A stretch of 64,000 nt of DNA from Eretmocerus hayati (GCA_029851415.1 CM056743.1:89626501-89690500), one strand, 5' to 3'; positions 10,910-24,190 are shown, numbered from the stretch's first letter. Program-made: numbers and translations. Notes: generated from the sequence alone by a model not told the origin.

Positions 10910-11671
10910 TTAACCCTCCTGCGCACAAAGTCGAGTATACTCGTCCTCATAACACAGGATCTCTATATAAACTCTGCGCAAGGGGGTTGATGGTCTGGTT
11001 ACTCACTTTGATGGAATTGAGTTATTTTTGCATGGTAATTTGAGACATATCTTTGCTATCTCTGAGGTAAACTCTCCTCACAAGACTCTAGTACATCTGT
11101 TCATCTTCCAAATAATAGCCTTCTACGCAATGATAGGGCCAACCACCCAGGTAGCGAGGTGGCTTCATATGTCGACGAATAGCTAAAATTCAAAGTACTT
11201 GTGAAGTCTGAAAATTCTCGCCTTAATTCCTCTGGATACATCATAATGGGGATAGTAATCGAAAATGATGAGCTACTTCTCGGGATTGTGTATCGTCCAC
11301 CTCATAGGCCTTTATCCAGACGAATTCTTTAATAATTTGTCCACATTCTTCCCTTAGTATGAGCGGATCATTTTAACTGGCGATCATTGAATGTCAACAT
11401 GTGTACCAAAGACTCAGAAAGTGAATTTATATTGAGGGATGTGCAAAATCTTGCACTAGAACTAGTCCGATCTGTGCCCACAAACCACGTATTGAACGCT
11501 CAGCGCGAACTAGCTCACACGTGAATCGACCTGTTCATCGTTAACTCATTATCTTTTGTTGACTCCTATAGGAAGTCTGACGTTCTTCCCACCTATGGCC
11601 ATGATAGAATAGATCTTGATGTGGAGTTCCATGTTCCTAGGCCCTAGAAACGCTCATTCATCAAGCGAGAC
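10910..11671 (+). pseudogene. Degraded endonuclease region of the LINE
   Basis: This lies between ORF1 and the ORF2 linker, exactly where an APE endonuclease belongs. Short translated pieces look like endonuclease strands but stops and frameshifts break all frames, and no clean catalytic motif can be read. The call is mainly by position. Confidence 0.4.
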
Positions 11672-12308
11672 TTGGAGCACTTCGACCGATCCAAATATCT
11701 AGCGGACTTGCTGTCCGAACTCATCCATTTCCATGCAAACTCGTGTCTCGAGGACCAGGTTCCATCCTTCACTGACTCATTGACTCTCGCGTTGGACCGT
11801 GCAGCCCCGAAGCGCACGATCACGATATCAGATTCGAAGAAACCGTGGGTTGATGAATGCATCAGGCAGCGTATGGAACAGCGAGACAACACCTACAAGA
11901 AAGCAAAAGAGCTCAGTTTTTCTGTAATCATGATGGAATATCGCATCTTACGCAGTGAAATCAAAACTGAGCTCAAGGAAGCCAAAAACAGTCATTACGC
12001 TAGTACAATCCATGCGGCTAAGAGCATGGACAAGCTTTGGACTGCCCTGGATAGACTCGGTATGATAAAATCGCGGCCAACGTCCCCATTCATCAACTCC
12101 TCGCCTAATGTCATCAACACACACTTTGCACCCATCACAAGTAATCACGATTCGACCATATCTAGACTCGTGTTGTCACCCAACCTTATCTCATCTCATG
12201 CAACATCCCAAGAGCCAGAACTCATTTCACTGCTGTCGCTCCACGGAACATCACCCGAAGAAGTTTACCAAGGAATGCTTGAAGTCAAATCTAAGTCATC
12301 TGGTCTTG
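11672..12308 (+). pseudogene. LINE ORF2: linker between endonuclease and RT
   Basis: A frame of 213 codons is homologous in layout to the linker of copies A and B: KKPWVDECIRQRMEQRD corresponds to the DAPWIGPELRVLMKKRD block of copy A, followed by a basic helical stretch and NTHFAP. It breaks at the foldback insertion. After the insertion the RT resumes in frame at GFTIKNF if the insert and one CTTG are removed. Confidence 0.7.
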
Positions 12309-13721
12309 GATAGATTCCATTTGAAAACGACACATGGAAAATAGTGATGTCTCGGATCGGTTTTTCGTGGTTTTGATTCGATTCTGTAGTCCATAATATG
12401 AAGTTACCACACACTGGGAGGTCCCAAAAGAATTTCGGCTTCGCCTGCGGAGCTATTTCTGTTTCGCTTATCGATTCCACTAGAGCATCAAAATCATGAT
12501 CTTTTTTTACAAAATTGAATGTATCTCGAGTTTGGCTTAAGATAATGCTACGTGGTTCGCGCCGTTCGAAAGATCTTGAAAAAACCTATCGAAAGTGACC
12601 TTGAAAATTTTTCTTCAGCGTTTTCAGGCCCTGATCAGGCAAAATTCGGAAAAATCAGGCTAACCTGATTATCTCAAAAAGCAATTCTTTTTGATTTTTC
12701 AAAAATATGATTTCTCATGCAAAATTGCACGATCTTTGCGATGGAATTAGTCCAAGTTGTTTTTTCACGGTTTTGTGCGTTTTTGGGTCAATTTTCCAAT
12801 TTTTCATTCTCCGACCAATCAGAGAACAGAGAATTCTGCGCATGCGCGTGGTTCACCGGATTTTGAAGTAGTTCCAATCGAAAGCTGAGGAAATTTCCTT
12901 CAAAATGACTTGTTGCAAATTTCCATTTGATTGACTGGAACTGGAGCTACACGATTCTTCATACTTCAAGATTATTATCACCACTGACAGCATGGATGCA
13001 AGAGAAGGTCTCGATGCTCTGGTTCACGATAGATAAGGTCATCTCGCTCTGGCCATCCTTCTTTTCCAATGAAGGTGCCGTAGATACTGACTGGGGACAT
13101 GTAATTGACTTTTGCAAGAGGTCATTTTGAAGGAAATTTTCTCAGCTTTTGATTGAAACTACTTTGGAATTCGGTGAGCTACGCGCATGCGCAGAAATCC
13201 TTGTTTTCTGATTGGTCGGAGGATGAAAAATCGTAAAACTGACCGGAAAACGCATAAAATTGTAAAAAAACAACTTCAGACTAGTTTAGTCGCGAAGATC
13301 GTGCAATTTTGCATGAGAAATCATATTCTTGAAAAATTGAAAAGATTGCTTTTTAAGATAATCAGGTTTGCCTGATTTTTTCGGATTTTGCCTGATCAGG
13401 GCCTGAAGAGGCTGGAGAAAAATTTTCAAGGTCATTCTTGATAGGTTCTCTCAAGATCTTTCGAATGGCGCAAACCGCGTTGCATTATCTTGAGCCAAAC
13501 TCGAGATATATTCAATTTTGTAAGAAAAGATCATGATTTTGATGCTCTAGTGGAATCGAAAAGCGAAACAGAAATAGCTCCGCAGGCGAAGCCGAAATTT
13601 TTTTGGGACCTCCCAGTGGGTGGAAACTTCATATTTTGGACTACAGAATCGAATCAAAACCACGAAAAACCGATCCGAGACATCACTATTTTCCATGTGT
13701 CGTTTTCAAATGGAATCCATC
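12309..13721. mobile_element. Foldback element in LINE RT, 4-bp target duplication CTTG
   Basis: Two inverted arms of about 612 bp (12309-12920 and 13107-13721) begin with GATAGATTCCATTTG and GATGGATTCCATTTG respectively. They are collinear with scattered differences. A 186-bp unique core separates them. CTTG flanks both sides (12305-12308 and 13722-13725). Excising the element with one CTTG rejoins the LINE frame exactly (Ser-Gly-Leu-Asp-Gly-Phe), which is good proof of insertion. No transposase is recognisable. The core and inner arm hold an open frame at 12927-13130 of unknown meaning. Confidence 0.85.
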
Positions 13722-15520
13722 CTTGATGGCTTCACTATTAAAAATTTCATTACCTCGTGCCCTGAAATCCTCTCACCTCTTACCAACATCCTCAATGCAT
13801 CCATCTCAACTGCATCTTATCCCACGCTTTGGAAACGCACACTGTTCACACCTCTCCCTGAAATAACAGAAGTCTCTGACGTTTCCGATCTGAGACCCAT
13901 AGCAAGGCTGTCCGAGTGCTTGAAAATTTTTGAGAAAATTGTTACTATCCAAATGTCATGACACCTTAAAAAGAACCATCTGCTCGACTCTCGTCGAGCA
14001 AGGTTTCGGCAGGGTCACAGCACTCAGACAGCACTCCTACTAGATGATGTAAGACAGGCCATTGATGAGTCATAATACACCGTTCGTGTGCTCTTCGACT
14101 TCTTTGAGGCGTTTGACAAGATCCCTCACCATATGCGCATTCAAAAACTCCGTTCATAGCATATCAGTAACCACACTATTACGTGGTTTCTATCATACCT
14201 TGCTGAGAGATGTCAAGCTGTCATCGATGAGGGTGGCACAGTATCAGACTGGCTTCGAACAACTGCAGGGGTTTCACGAGGATTTGTGTAAGGACCGCTC
14301 CTTTTTTCCATATGTATCAATGACCTCCCTAGAGTACTCAAGTTCAGCCGATATATGATCTATGCAGATGACACGCAAATCTGGAGGAGCTGCACGCACT
14401 TTGAGATTACTGATGCCTTCAAAAGAGTTGAAGCTGATGCCAACGCTGTTTGCCAATGGGCTATAGCGAATGAACTGAGCTTAGACCTGAAAGAACCAAG
14501 GTGATGATTTTGGGTAGCAAAGAGAACCTACGTCATGTCGATACTAGCAACCTTCCTGAACTGATGATAGACGGCACTCCTATAGATTATGTATCTGAAG
14601 TTGAAAACCTTGGTGTATGGATATCTAACGATCTAAACTGAAAGAAGCAAATCTCACGCATCTGCCAGCAAATTTTTGGTAGCCTTCGTCAACTCCGCGC
14701 TTATCATCATGCACTCTCATTTCCAATCTGGAAACAGATAGTCCAATCACTCATCATGACATCCTTTGATGATGCTTGCCTTGTATACTATGGACTCACC
14801 AATGACCTTGATCTCAAGCTTGGAAGAGCCCATTATGCTTGTACACGCTCTGTCTTTGGCAACATACCATGGCGTGGTCATCTTACACATTATCGCAGGC
14901 AACTCGGCTGGTTCAGTGTCCAGTTCCGTCGACAGTAGATCTCAGCCAGTCAAATTTTCCAGTTCCTGGAAAATTCTACGCGTTCTTATTTAGCCTGGAA
15001 CTTTACTGAGAAATACTACGCTTTACAGATCTCAACGTCTACTGACAGGGGACCTCTTCATCAAAAATGCTAGGATGAATTCATTCAAGGATTCATTCCA
15101 AATCTCGGGCGTCAAATACTGGGATGGGCTGCCTCAACACCTGACATCACTCCCTCGAGAAACGGCAAACATTGAAACTTTCAAAATTCACCTCTCAGCG
15201 CATTGACGTGATCTTGACCAGGACGCTTCCACTTATGCGCTTACCTAGCCGATGACTGCATTTTTGGGCCATTATTTAGAGAATAAGTTGTCCTTGTGAA
15301 TGAATCCGTAAACCTCTAAGCGAATCTATTCTTGTTATCCAAACAATATAAGGTGTAATCCTCATACTCAGCGATTCAATGCGACCATCTGTTTCAACTC
15401 GAATATTTATTGTTTTCTTGTAATGACAACTATGACTAGCCAGTCATAGTTTACCTGCAGTATTATATGACCTCATATAATGATCATAAAATATTTATGA
15501 ATTATGTACATTTCAAAGTG
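13722..15520 (+). pseudogene. LINE ORF2: reverse transcriptase and C-terminal region, degraded
   Basis: RT blocks are recognisable in several frames: SDLRPIARLSECLKIFEK near 13885-13945, a HSTQTALL block near 14020, a degenerate FDFFEAFDKI near 14095, and the catalytic YADD at 14361-14372 (YADDTQIW). The C-terminal part includes IDGTPIDYVSEVENLGVW near 14570-14620 and a frame at 14756-14938. Several stop codons and frameshifts (for example the stops near 13959 and 14074) make it inactive. The region from about 15200 to 15520 is AT-rich 3' UTR. Confidence 0.7.
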
Positions 15521-15557
15521 CCCCATGGGACCCATTGTCCCCGGGCTAATAAACTCA

Positions 15558-15592
<35 letters not shown>
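15521..15592 (+). repeat. LINE 3' terminus with (ATCA)n tail
   Basis: The terminal sequence GTGCCCCATGGGACCCATTG, a GGGCTAATAAA block and about nine ATCA units close the LINE. An almost identical terminus recurs at 15908-15985. Confidence 0.85.
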
Positions 15593-15593
<1 letters not shown>

Positions 15594-15907
15594 TCTCTCT
15601 CTTTCTCTCTCTCGCGAAATCTCTACTATGCCTCACTCCACCTCTCTGAAAAATTTCAAAAGTTGTCTACTCCAATCCCTTTTTGATCTCGACACGAATA
15701 GTGATGAATAATAATCTGTGTTGTTCCCTGCAGATGTCAAACTGAATGTTGCAATGCTTTAATCTGTCATTAATTCATGTAATCGCGTGATCGAAATGCT
15801 TATTCTCAGTAAGTACTTGATATATTTTTATTCCTTTTATATATTATATATTTTACATCTTTACTTCATATACTTCATATATATTATATCCTCATGTCCA
15901 ATTCTAT
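15593..15907 (+). other. AT-rich 3' UTR-like segment before a second LINE tail
   Basis: It starts with a CT-rich run after the first tail and leads into the second copy of the terminus at 15908, so it is most likely the 3' UTR of another LINE of the same family. No gene is seen. Confidence 0.45.
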
Positions 15908-15949
15908 GTGCCCCATGGGACCCATTGTCCTCGGGCTAATAAATCGATA

Positions 15950-15985
<36 letters not shown>
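15908..15985 (+). repeat. Second LINE 3' terminus with (ATCA)n tail
   Basis: It repeats GTGCCCCATGGGACCCATTG with one base change a little further on, followed by about ten ATCA units. LINE copy B begins immediately after it. Confidence 0.85.
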
Positions 15986-18556
15986 TCTCTCCACCGGAAA
16001 ATTCCTTCACCTATAGGGATTTCCGTAGAATCGCTCCGGAGATATTGGATGACCGCTTGCTTCGCTGCAACTGGACAGCTCTTGGAAAGGCTGAAACCAG
16101 TTTGGAAGATGCAATTTACTGCTGTAATGAGAACTCAAAGACCGTTTTGGACGAATTAGCACCGGAGAAAACTATAAATCCGAAGAAGAATGATAATCCT
16201 TCCGGAGTTGGAAGTGCTCATAAATAAGCGAGACGCGACGCGCAGGCGCTGGAAGCGGTTGCAACGTAACCAACGCAAGTAACCTGAGCTTCAAAGTGAG
16301 TACTTTCGGCTTAGTGAAGAGTTCGACTTGCGCCTTGAACAAGAGCGTAACTCCTTCCTTCGAACCCATCTCACGGACGCTCTTGATCAGAACAGGAACA
16401 TCTGGAAGGGGGTGCGCGATCTTGGCCTCTTGTAGAGCAGAGAGGTAGAAGTTCACGGTTTCACACCGGATGAGTTGAAAGCTCACTTTGCGGGGATTTC
16501 CGTTTCGCCTTAAGAAAATATAGATGGAGCAATGGACGATATAAATTCGGCTTCAGAGGAGGGTTTTGAATTCAAGCCCACAAATTTCAATGACGTAGTC
16601 CTTGCTGTCAAACATTTTTCCTCGCAAGCCCGTGGGTCAGACGGGATGTCCCAAAGCGTGATCGCGAAGGCTCTTCCAGCTAATGGTAATCTAATTGTAC
16701 ATATTTTCAACTCCTCTTTCGCTCATAGTACTTTTCCCAGAGCTTGGAAGCGAGCACAGCTGATTGCATTAAAAAAGACTACAGCTCCATCAAGAGTCTT
16801 AGATTTCCGACCTACAGCGCTTCTCTGCTTCCTTGCCAAGGTCCTGGCAAAAATCGCACACGACCGAATCACTGAGTATTTGGAACAAGGAAAATTACAA
16901 GATCGCTCCCAGACTGGTTTCATGCAATACCATAGCACCCAGACAGCTCTACTAAAGTTGACAGATGACATCAAAGTAGGTATTGACAAGAAAAAGATCA
17001 CCTTGCTCCTGCTTTTTGACTTTAGTAAAACATTCGACACAATATCACCATCGAAGCTGTTGAGCAAACTTCGAAATCTTGGCTTTCCGAGATCGGCACT
17101 TCTGTGGATAAAATCATACTTACAAGGTCGCACCCGAAAAGTCACTTCAAGATCTGGTAATTCTGATTGGCTCGAAACCAATCTGGGTGTTCCACAGGGT
17201 GCCGTTCTCGGGCCTTTACTCTTCAGCTTATATGTCAATGACTTACCTGGTTTGCTAGACGGGAACTCGGTGCATCATCTATTTTATGCGGATGATCTCC
17301 AAATTTACCTCCAAGTCGAGAAGACTAAGATCAGGAAGGGCATCGCCCGACTAGGTGAGATAGGACGACTAGTTGCTGGATGGGCCGAGAATTCCGGCCT
17401 GTGTCTCAACGCTGGCAAAACCAAGGCAATCTACTACAGCTCTGAGAGGAGTATCAAAGATCTGGAGAGAATGGACTTGCCAGGGTCAACCCCTGGCAAG
17501 TCCATTCTTCATATTCAACAATACAGGATGGAAAGTTCATACCGTTCAGTAACACAGTCGTCAGTCTCGGTGTTACACTTGATGGTGAACTGCCGTGGAA
17601 GCCGCACATTGATCAAGTAACAAAGAAAGTCAACAGAGCCCTATACGGATTGCGGTTTTCCAGGGCGTGTATCACCAGACCTCTCCGAATTGGCCTGGTC
17701 GAGTCCTTGGTTAAACTGCATTTAGATTACTGCCCGGCCGTGTACCTCGACGACACGGACGAACAGCGGCAACGGATACAGCGACCAAGCAATTCATGTG
17801 TGAAGTACATTTTTGATCTTAGGAGAGACGAGCACATCACCCCGTTTAGGGAGCGTTTGGGTTGGTTACGTACTGATTCGCGGAGAATGTACTTCGCAGC
17901 TCTGTTAATGCACAAGATCATGCATCTAGGAGAGCCTGGCTACCTAGCTGCGATGTTCACCAGGTACCAATCCGAACGCCCTGCACGCGGTGATGCAGAA
18001 TAGAGGGTACTCAAGGTTCCCAATATGAGACTTGAGTACGAAAGAAGATCGTGCCAGGTTCAATGTGCTCATTTGTGGAACTTTCTCCCTCCGGGCTTTC
18101 GGCAGCTGGGGAAAACATCACTATTCAAAGAATCCCTGAAAGATTTTTTACCAACCCAGTCTCCGCAGAAGATGGATGTGGAGAAGAGGCTTTATTTCAA
18201 TCTGTAATGGGAAGGGTTCTTTTTTAGCTTATTACTTTTTACATGTGATCGTAGTCGTCCAGTTGGTGATCTATATCTAAGATATTAGTGCGAACCCTTG
18301 CCCCCTTTTATTCATCAGTTTATATTCAGTTTCATGAAAGTTTGCATAGTTTTTGAGTATACTTCCTGACTAGTAACGAATTGTGAGACTTATTGTCCTT
18401 GACCAAACCAGTAATCGATTGAATTCATCATCATTTCGTGTACATATATCTCATTCATTCCTTATACGTGTTATTATATTGTAATGGACATATGTAAGCG
18501 TATGTACTGATATTTTTGTCTTCCGATGAATAAAGGACATCTATCTATCTATCTAT
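15986..18556 (+). mobile_element. LINE copy B, 5'-truncated, with (ATCT)n tail
   Basis: It starts directly after the (ATCA)n tail, at the point corresponding to about base 88 of copy A, so it is 5'-truncated. It runs through RT and a C-terminal domain to a 3' UTR that ends GATGAATAAAGGACATCT plus a short (ATCT)n at 18538-18556. It shows the RT sequence that copy A lacks. Several frameshifts and stops separate its open pieces. Confidence 0.85.
15990..18207 (+). pseudogene. LINE copy B ORF2: linker, reverse transcriptase and C-terminal domain
   Basis: The linker (15990-16530) is broken by stops. The main open frame, 16532-17620, is RT: GSDGMSQSV, a RPTALLCFLAKVLAKIAHDR block, LLFDFSKTFDTI, GVPQGAVLGPLLFSLYVNDL and the catalytic YADDLQIY at 17285-17308. 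The C-terminal part continues in other frames at 17650-18003 (DYCPAVYLDDTDEQRQRIQR) and 18025-18207, which shows one or two frameshifts near 17500-17630. A local inverted duplication, CTTGCCAGGG..CCCTGGCAAG, sits near 17476-17502 at the break. The family is the CR1/Jockey group. It is inactive as read but its catalytic residues are intact. Confidence 0.85.
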
Positions 18557-18970
18557 CCGCGAGCTCGGGCCCGGTCACCCTCCAAGGTGCGTGGCAACGC
18601 CGGGCGGAATGGGGTGCTGTGTGCTGACCTGCAAAACCAGCGGTCTCTTGCACAAGGCTAGGGCACACACACAGGTGCTATGTCACTCAACCATACGTGG
18701 CGATCACGGGTTCCACCGAGCATCATTCCCTGGAGCACGCGGCGAATCATAGGTCACGTACGTACAAGGAGGCCTGAACTCGGCGGTAGCCATCCAAAAA
18801 GTGCCGGCCGGCGACGCGCGGCGCAGCTTCGGCAGGCCCGCTCACACGCCACGCCACCCGAGCGGGTAGGACGGTGAATGCTGCCTCTCCCTTGCTAACG
18901 GGAGTTACCGTCCCGTCCGAATGATGTCAGCATACTCCTCTCATCACGTCGGCAAACCTTAACAGGAAAG
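18557..18970 (+). other. GC-rich leader-like segment
   Basis: It is clearly richer in GC than its surroundings and has no recognisable protein. It sits directly upstream of the RTE-like RT remnant and may be the 5' leader of that element with an internal deletion. This is inferred from position and composition only. Confidence 0.35.
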
Positions 18971-19012
18971 TTGGACACAAAAAAAAACAGTCCCAAATTC
19001 ACCTAGCCCGAG

Positions 19013-20395
19013 GTGATGACGAGGGTTCGATGGGAGGAGACGAGAAGCGTGCTGCAACGTCCACGTTGCAATCTTCCTCTTACAATCCCATCTAACATCA
19101 TCATCGACGAACTAACGCCATTCACAAAGGGAATAATTGGTGACTACCAGTGCGAATTTCGGCCAAACCGATCAGCAACGTATCAAATATTCACAATCCG
19201 TGAAATCGGGGAAAACAGATGAAAATGGGGAGAGCCGTCCAATCACCTCTTCATCGATTTCAGAGAAAATACGACTCGATCATGAGATCCAAAAGGCTCT
19301 CAATCTTGCGTTTATCAGGGCTACCAGATGAGTCAGTGAGTGTAATCGCCATAACATTAGAAGGCACCACAGGACAAGGAAGAATTTGCAGAGAACCACC
19401 GAATCCCTTCAGAGGACATAGTAGTCTCAAACAGGGTGATGCAATCTCCCCACCGCTTCCCAATTTCGTACTAGAATACGTCGTGAGACGTCTTGCCCAC
19501 AGTAGTCATAGACTTCGAATCCAATCCAATGAAATCACCAAGCTGCTACGTCACACGGATGACTCAGATCTGGTGGGCGACATTAAGGAAGACGTGGTAA
19601 AAAATGCAGAAATCCTCATCGAAAACGCGGTGGAAGTGGGATTCGGAGTGAACGGAGCAAAAATCTAACACATGGGAGTGGATAGGGATAAGATCGACCA
19701 AGACGCAGAGCCCCTTCGCGTAGGACATCTTTCTCTCTAACCAGTATCAAACTTCAAATACCTCGGTCCATAATCACTCACAACAACATACAAACCGAAC
19801 TTGAAATTAAGATAAACGCAGGCTTCAAATGCTTTAGGTCGCTATGAAGATCACTCAGAAGCAAATAGCTCTCACTTGACATCCAATTGAGAATTTTCCA
19901 AACCACGATACAACCGGTCGTTCTCTATAGATGCACAACCTGATCCATGACTTATACGAGACGAAGCGAGATTCAGATTATCCGAGGATGGAGTCTTCAG
20001 GAGTATTTTTGGTAGGGAAATAGGCGAGAAATCGTGAGCCTGGAGGCCCAGGTACAATCAGGCTTGGGAAAACTCTACCGCAACCCTGACATTTGCAGGG
20101 TGATGAAGAAGAGTCAAGTACGATGGGCGGGACACGTTCCTTGAATGGGGGAGGGAAGAACAGCCCGCAAAATCCCAGATTAGACACTAACAACACAAAG
20201 GAATCGTGGGAAACCAAGGATAACATGGGATGATAATATTCATCATATCATAAAAGAAACAAAGAGAGACTCCACTGTGTGGGGAGACCCATCACAAGAC
20301 CGGGTTGTCTGGCGTGACTGTTGCATTACAGTCAAGGGCCTTGAACTTCTACCCTCCCGACCCGACCGCCGCTCAGACTTAGCTATACAGTAAAA
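19013..20395 (+). pseudogene. RTE-like LINE reverse transcriptase, decayed
   Basis: Translated pieces show the typical blocks of this RT group: GDYQCEFRPNRSATYQIFTI (19138-19197), a KYDSIMRSKRL block near 19267, TGQGRICREPPNPF near 19374, SLKQGDAISPPLPNFVLEYV near 19422-19480, and HTDDSDLVGD at 19552-19581 where the catalytic YADD is expected. Y-A is replaced by H-T, so catalysis is lost. Frames change at about 19220, and a stop lies at 19666. Remnants of the C-terminal region reach about 20395. This is an old dead copy with no visible tail. Confidence 0.7.
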
Positions 20396-20748
20396 AATTT
20401 TGTGTCGAAAACACAGCGCGCGCGGAAGAATGACGCCTTCCGTAGAGGGTCGGGCCATTACCACCACTATAAGAAAAGTAGATTCCCCGCCCAGAATGGT
20501 ACTTCCACTCACTGCGCAGTCCAAAGACTGCCCGGCATGGGGATTTTCCAGATTCCTCCACCACGCCAAATACTCGTACGAAATCGTACCAGCTTCGGAG
20601 TGAAGTCATTGTGCGGGAGTGTAGTTTGACAGCGCCTGATGCTAGTGATACCACACTGTCTGTGTAATTTCTAGTGAGTTGCAGAATTGAGATGACACGA
20701 GATGCGGCGCACGGACAACAGAAAATATTTGGAAATTGCTGTAATTGG
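20396..20748. other. Intergenic, no gene seen
   Basis: Only short overlapping frames on both strands (all under 110 codons), with no recognisable domain or RNA gene. Confidence 0.4.
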
Positions 20749-22275
20749 GGTCTTGCATTTTTTTGACCCCCTCAAAAGAAAGTTCGGCAAATTCGAGTAG
20801 ATCGGGACAAGTATTGTGCAATCGGAAAAGAAATTTCCGGAAATTTATTCGACTGTGCGCAAATTGTTTCAAGTTTACGACAGTATCTCTGTGACGTGAC
20901 ACGGTGCAAGTCGTCTTGAAGTCAAAAAATTTGCGGAAGATGAAAAAAATTTTCGGTCATTTTTTTCCGATTGCACGACACTTGTCTTGATTTGCTCGTA
21001 TTCGCTAAACCTCATACTTTTCCTCTTCTTTTCTTTTTGAACACTGTTCAGCATGGTAGAAGTCGACGACTATATCCCTGTAACGTCACACGGTGTAAGT
21101 CGTCCTGACGTTGAACGATTTGCGCAAGATAAGGAAGAATTTAGCGAATTTTCATCCTTATTGCCCGATACTTATTTTAATTTGCTCGAATCGCCCAAAC
21201 CTTTTCTCGAGGGGGTCAAAAAATAGTCGAGTAAGTAAGCTCCTGAATTCGTTCACTAACCGGCTAAACTCTTTGAAACCCTCCAGTTTTGGGCTCAAAT
21301 GATAGGTGGTACATCCAATAATCAATATTAATGAGTGATATTGTTCAAAAATTGGGGCAAGGCATGAATTAACGATAAAAACGTGTATTTTTCCGTCCTT
21401 TTTTCGGTTTTTCCATTATAAGTCGGAAAATATTGGTTTTTCGAGAAAACTTGTTCAGAGGTAATTTGTACATCTCTGAATGATCTACAAAATTGGTTCA
21501 CTTACTTTTTCCGTCAAAATGCATCCTTTTGGAGTTATTTTTGATCTAAGTTATAATCGAATTTGTTTAAACAAATTCGCTAAAATTGTTTACGACGCGT
21601 TCAAATCATTTTTTCTAGGTAATTGAGTCAATTTTGAAAAAAAAGGTCTCTTGGTTTTTTTTCCCTAAGTTTGATCGATTTCGATTAATAAGAAAAAGCA
21701 GATTTCGCAACTTCCAAGTCGAAGTGCTGTCATGAAAGCACCGTATTGAGGGTTAGAAGTCGCGAAATCTGCTTTTTCTCATTACTCAAAAATGATCAAA
21801 CTTAGAAAAAAATACCAAGAGACCTTTTCTTTTCCAAATTAAGTCAATTACCTAGGAAAAATAATTTGAACCCGTTATAAACAATTCTAGCGAATTTATT
21901 TAAACAAATTCGATTATAACTTTGATCAAGAATAACTCCAAAAGGATGCACTTTACGAGAAAAAGTGAATGAACCAATTTTGTAGATCGTTCAGAGATCT
22001 ACAAATTACTTCTGAACAAGTTTTCTCGAAAAACCAATATTTTCCGACTTATAATGGAAAAACCGAAAAAAGGACGGAAAATTACATGCTTTTATTGTTT
22101 GTTTATGCCTTGCCCCAATTTTTGAACAATATTCCTGGTTAATATTGATTATTGGATGTGCCACCTATCATTTGAGCCCAAAACTGGAGGGTTAGAAAGA
22201 GTTTAGCCGGTTACTCCTAAAAGGAAGCGTCTTTTCGAGGCTTACTTACTTGACTAAAATGCAAGACCCCAATCA
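20749..22275. mobile_element. Foldback element with a second foldback nested in its left arm
   Basis: The outer ends are TAATTGGGGTCTTGCAT (left) and the reverse complement of TGATTGGGGTCTTGCAT (right). The arms meet at a 40-bp loop (21716-21755) with a stem ending in GCAGATTTCGC / GCGAAATCTGC. The right arm (21756-22275) is about 520 bp. The left arm has the same content plus a 466-bp insertion at 20758-21223. No coding capacity is visible and no clear target duplication flanks it. Confidence 0.8.
20758..21223. mobile_element. Nested foldback with TTTTTTGACCCCCTC ends
   Basis: The ends TTTTTTGACCCCCTC and GAGGGGGTCAAAAAA are perfect inverted repeats. The opposite arm of the host foldback keeps the uninterrupted sequence (GCATTTTAGTC), so the empty site is directly visible in the same molecule. 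Internally, two diverged direct copies of a roughly 125-bp block (about 20878-21005 and 21067-21190) can be aligned, sharing CAAGTCGTC-like and TTTGCTCG segments. Confidence 0.75.
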
Positions 22276-23524
<1,249 letters not shown>

Positions 23525-24190
23525 AGATTCGTCTTGTAATCTTGTTGCACGAGGTTACATAGCGAAGAGCCGAGATGAGGGAAGAAAGCTGTTAGTGGAG
23601 GGATTCTTCGTGATGATTCATGTATCTTAGAATCCTGCATGGCGGTTTGATTCTCTGAATCATATCAGGGATGAGATAGATTGATAATACCATACGTAGA
23701 TGTCGAGCTCTGAGGTAGTTTATTTTCCAATCAATGTTTGTATTCAACTTCAGAATTGAATGCGATTTCTAATGTTCTCCTCAACTGGTGACTCAGTTCA
23801 TTTGTGGAATGATGGAAAACACTATATGTTTTTAAGCATCAAGAGGAATAATTCTCATTGATGGTGTTCATCATTACTGCACGAATGAATTGTATAATCG
23901 ATTGATGATTTGGATGAGCTATTTTCCTAGCTGATAGAACAATCAGGAACTGCATCCAATTCTGAGCTGGAATACAAACATTGATTGGGAAAAACTACCT
24001 CAAGGCTTAACATCTACTCATTCAATCATCAATCGATCTGATTCCTAATATGAATCAGAGAAATACATCGACATGCAGTAGCCTGAAATACATGAATCAT
24101 CACGAAGAATTGCTTCACAAACAGCATTCTTCTCTCATCTCTGCTTTTTGCGATGTAACCTCGTGCAGCAAAATTACGAATCGAATTTCA
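23525..24190. repeat. Older, diverged inverted repeat
   Basis: The left arm at about 23525-23790 aligns with the reverse complement of about 23925-24190. Shared blocks include GCACGAGGTTACAT, ATTCTTCGTGATGATTCATG and CCAATCAATGTTTGTATTC. Substitutions and small indels are frequent, so it is older than the other foldbacks here. The core is about 130 bp and non-coding. Confidence 0.7.

Larger units (their letters stand above)
9639..15592 (+). mobile_element. Decayed LINE with ORF1, ORF2 remnants and (ATCA)n tail, split by a foldback
   Basis: In order: ORF1 (9639-10798), degraded endonuclease region (10800-11640), ORF2 linker (11672-12304), a foldback insertion (12309-13721), RT (13722 to about 14480, with YADD at 14361-14372), C-terminal part to about 15200, and a 3' end with the shared terminal sequence at 15521-15555 followed by (ATCA)n at 15556-15592. 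ORF2 has many stops and frameshifts. It is related to but distinct from copies A and B. Ends with simple-repeat tails are typical of CR1/Jockey-group LINEs. Confidence 0.75.
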
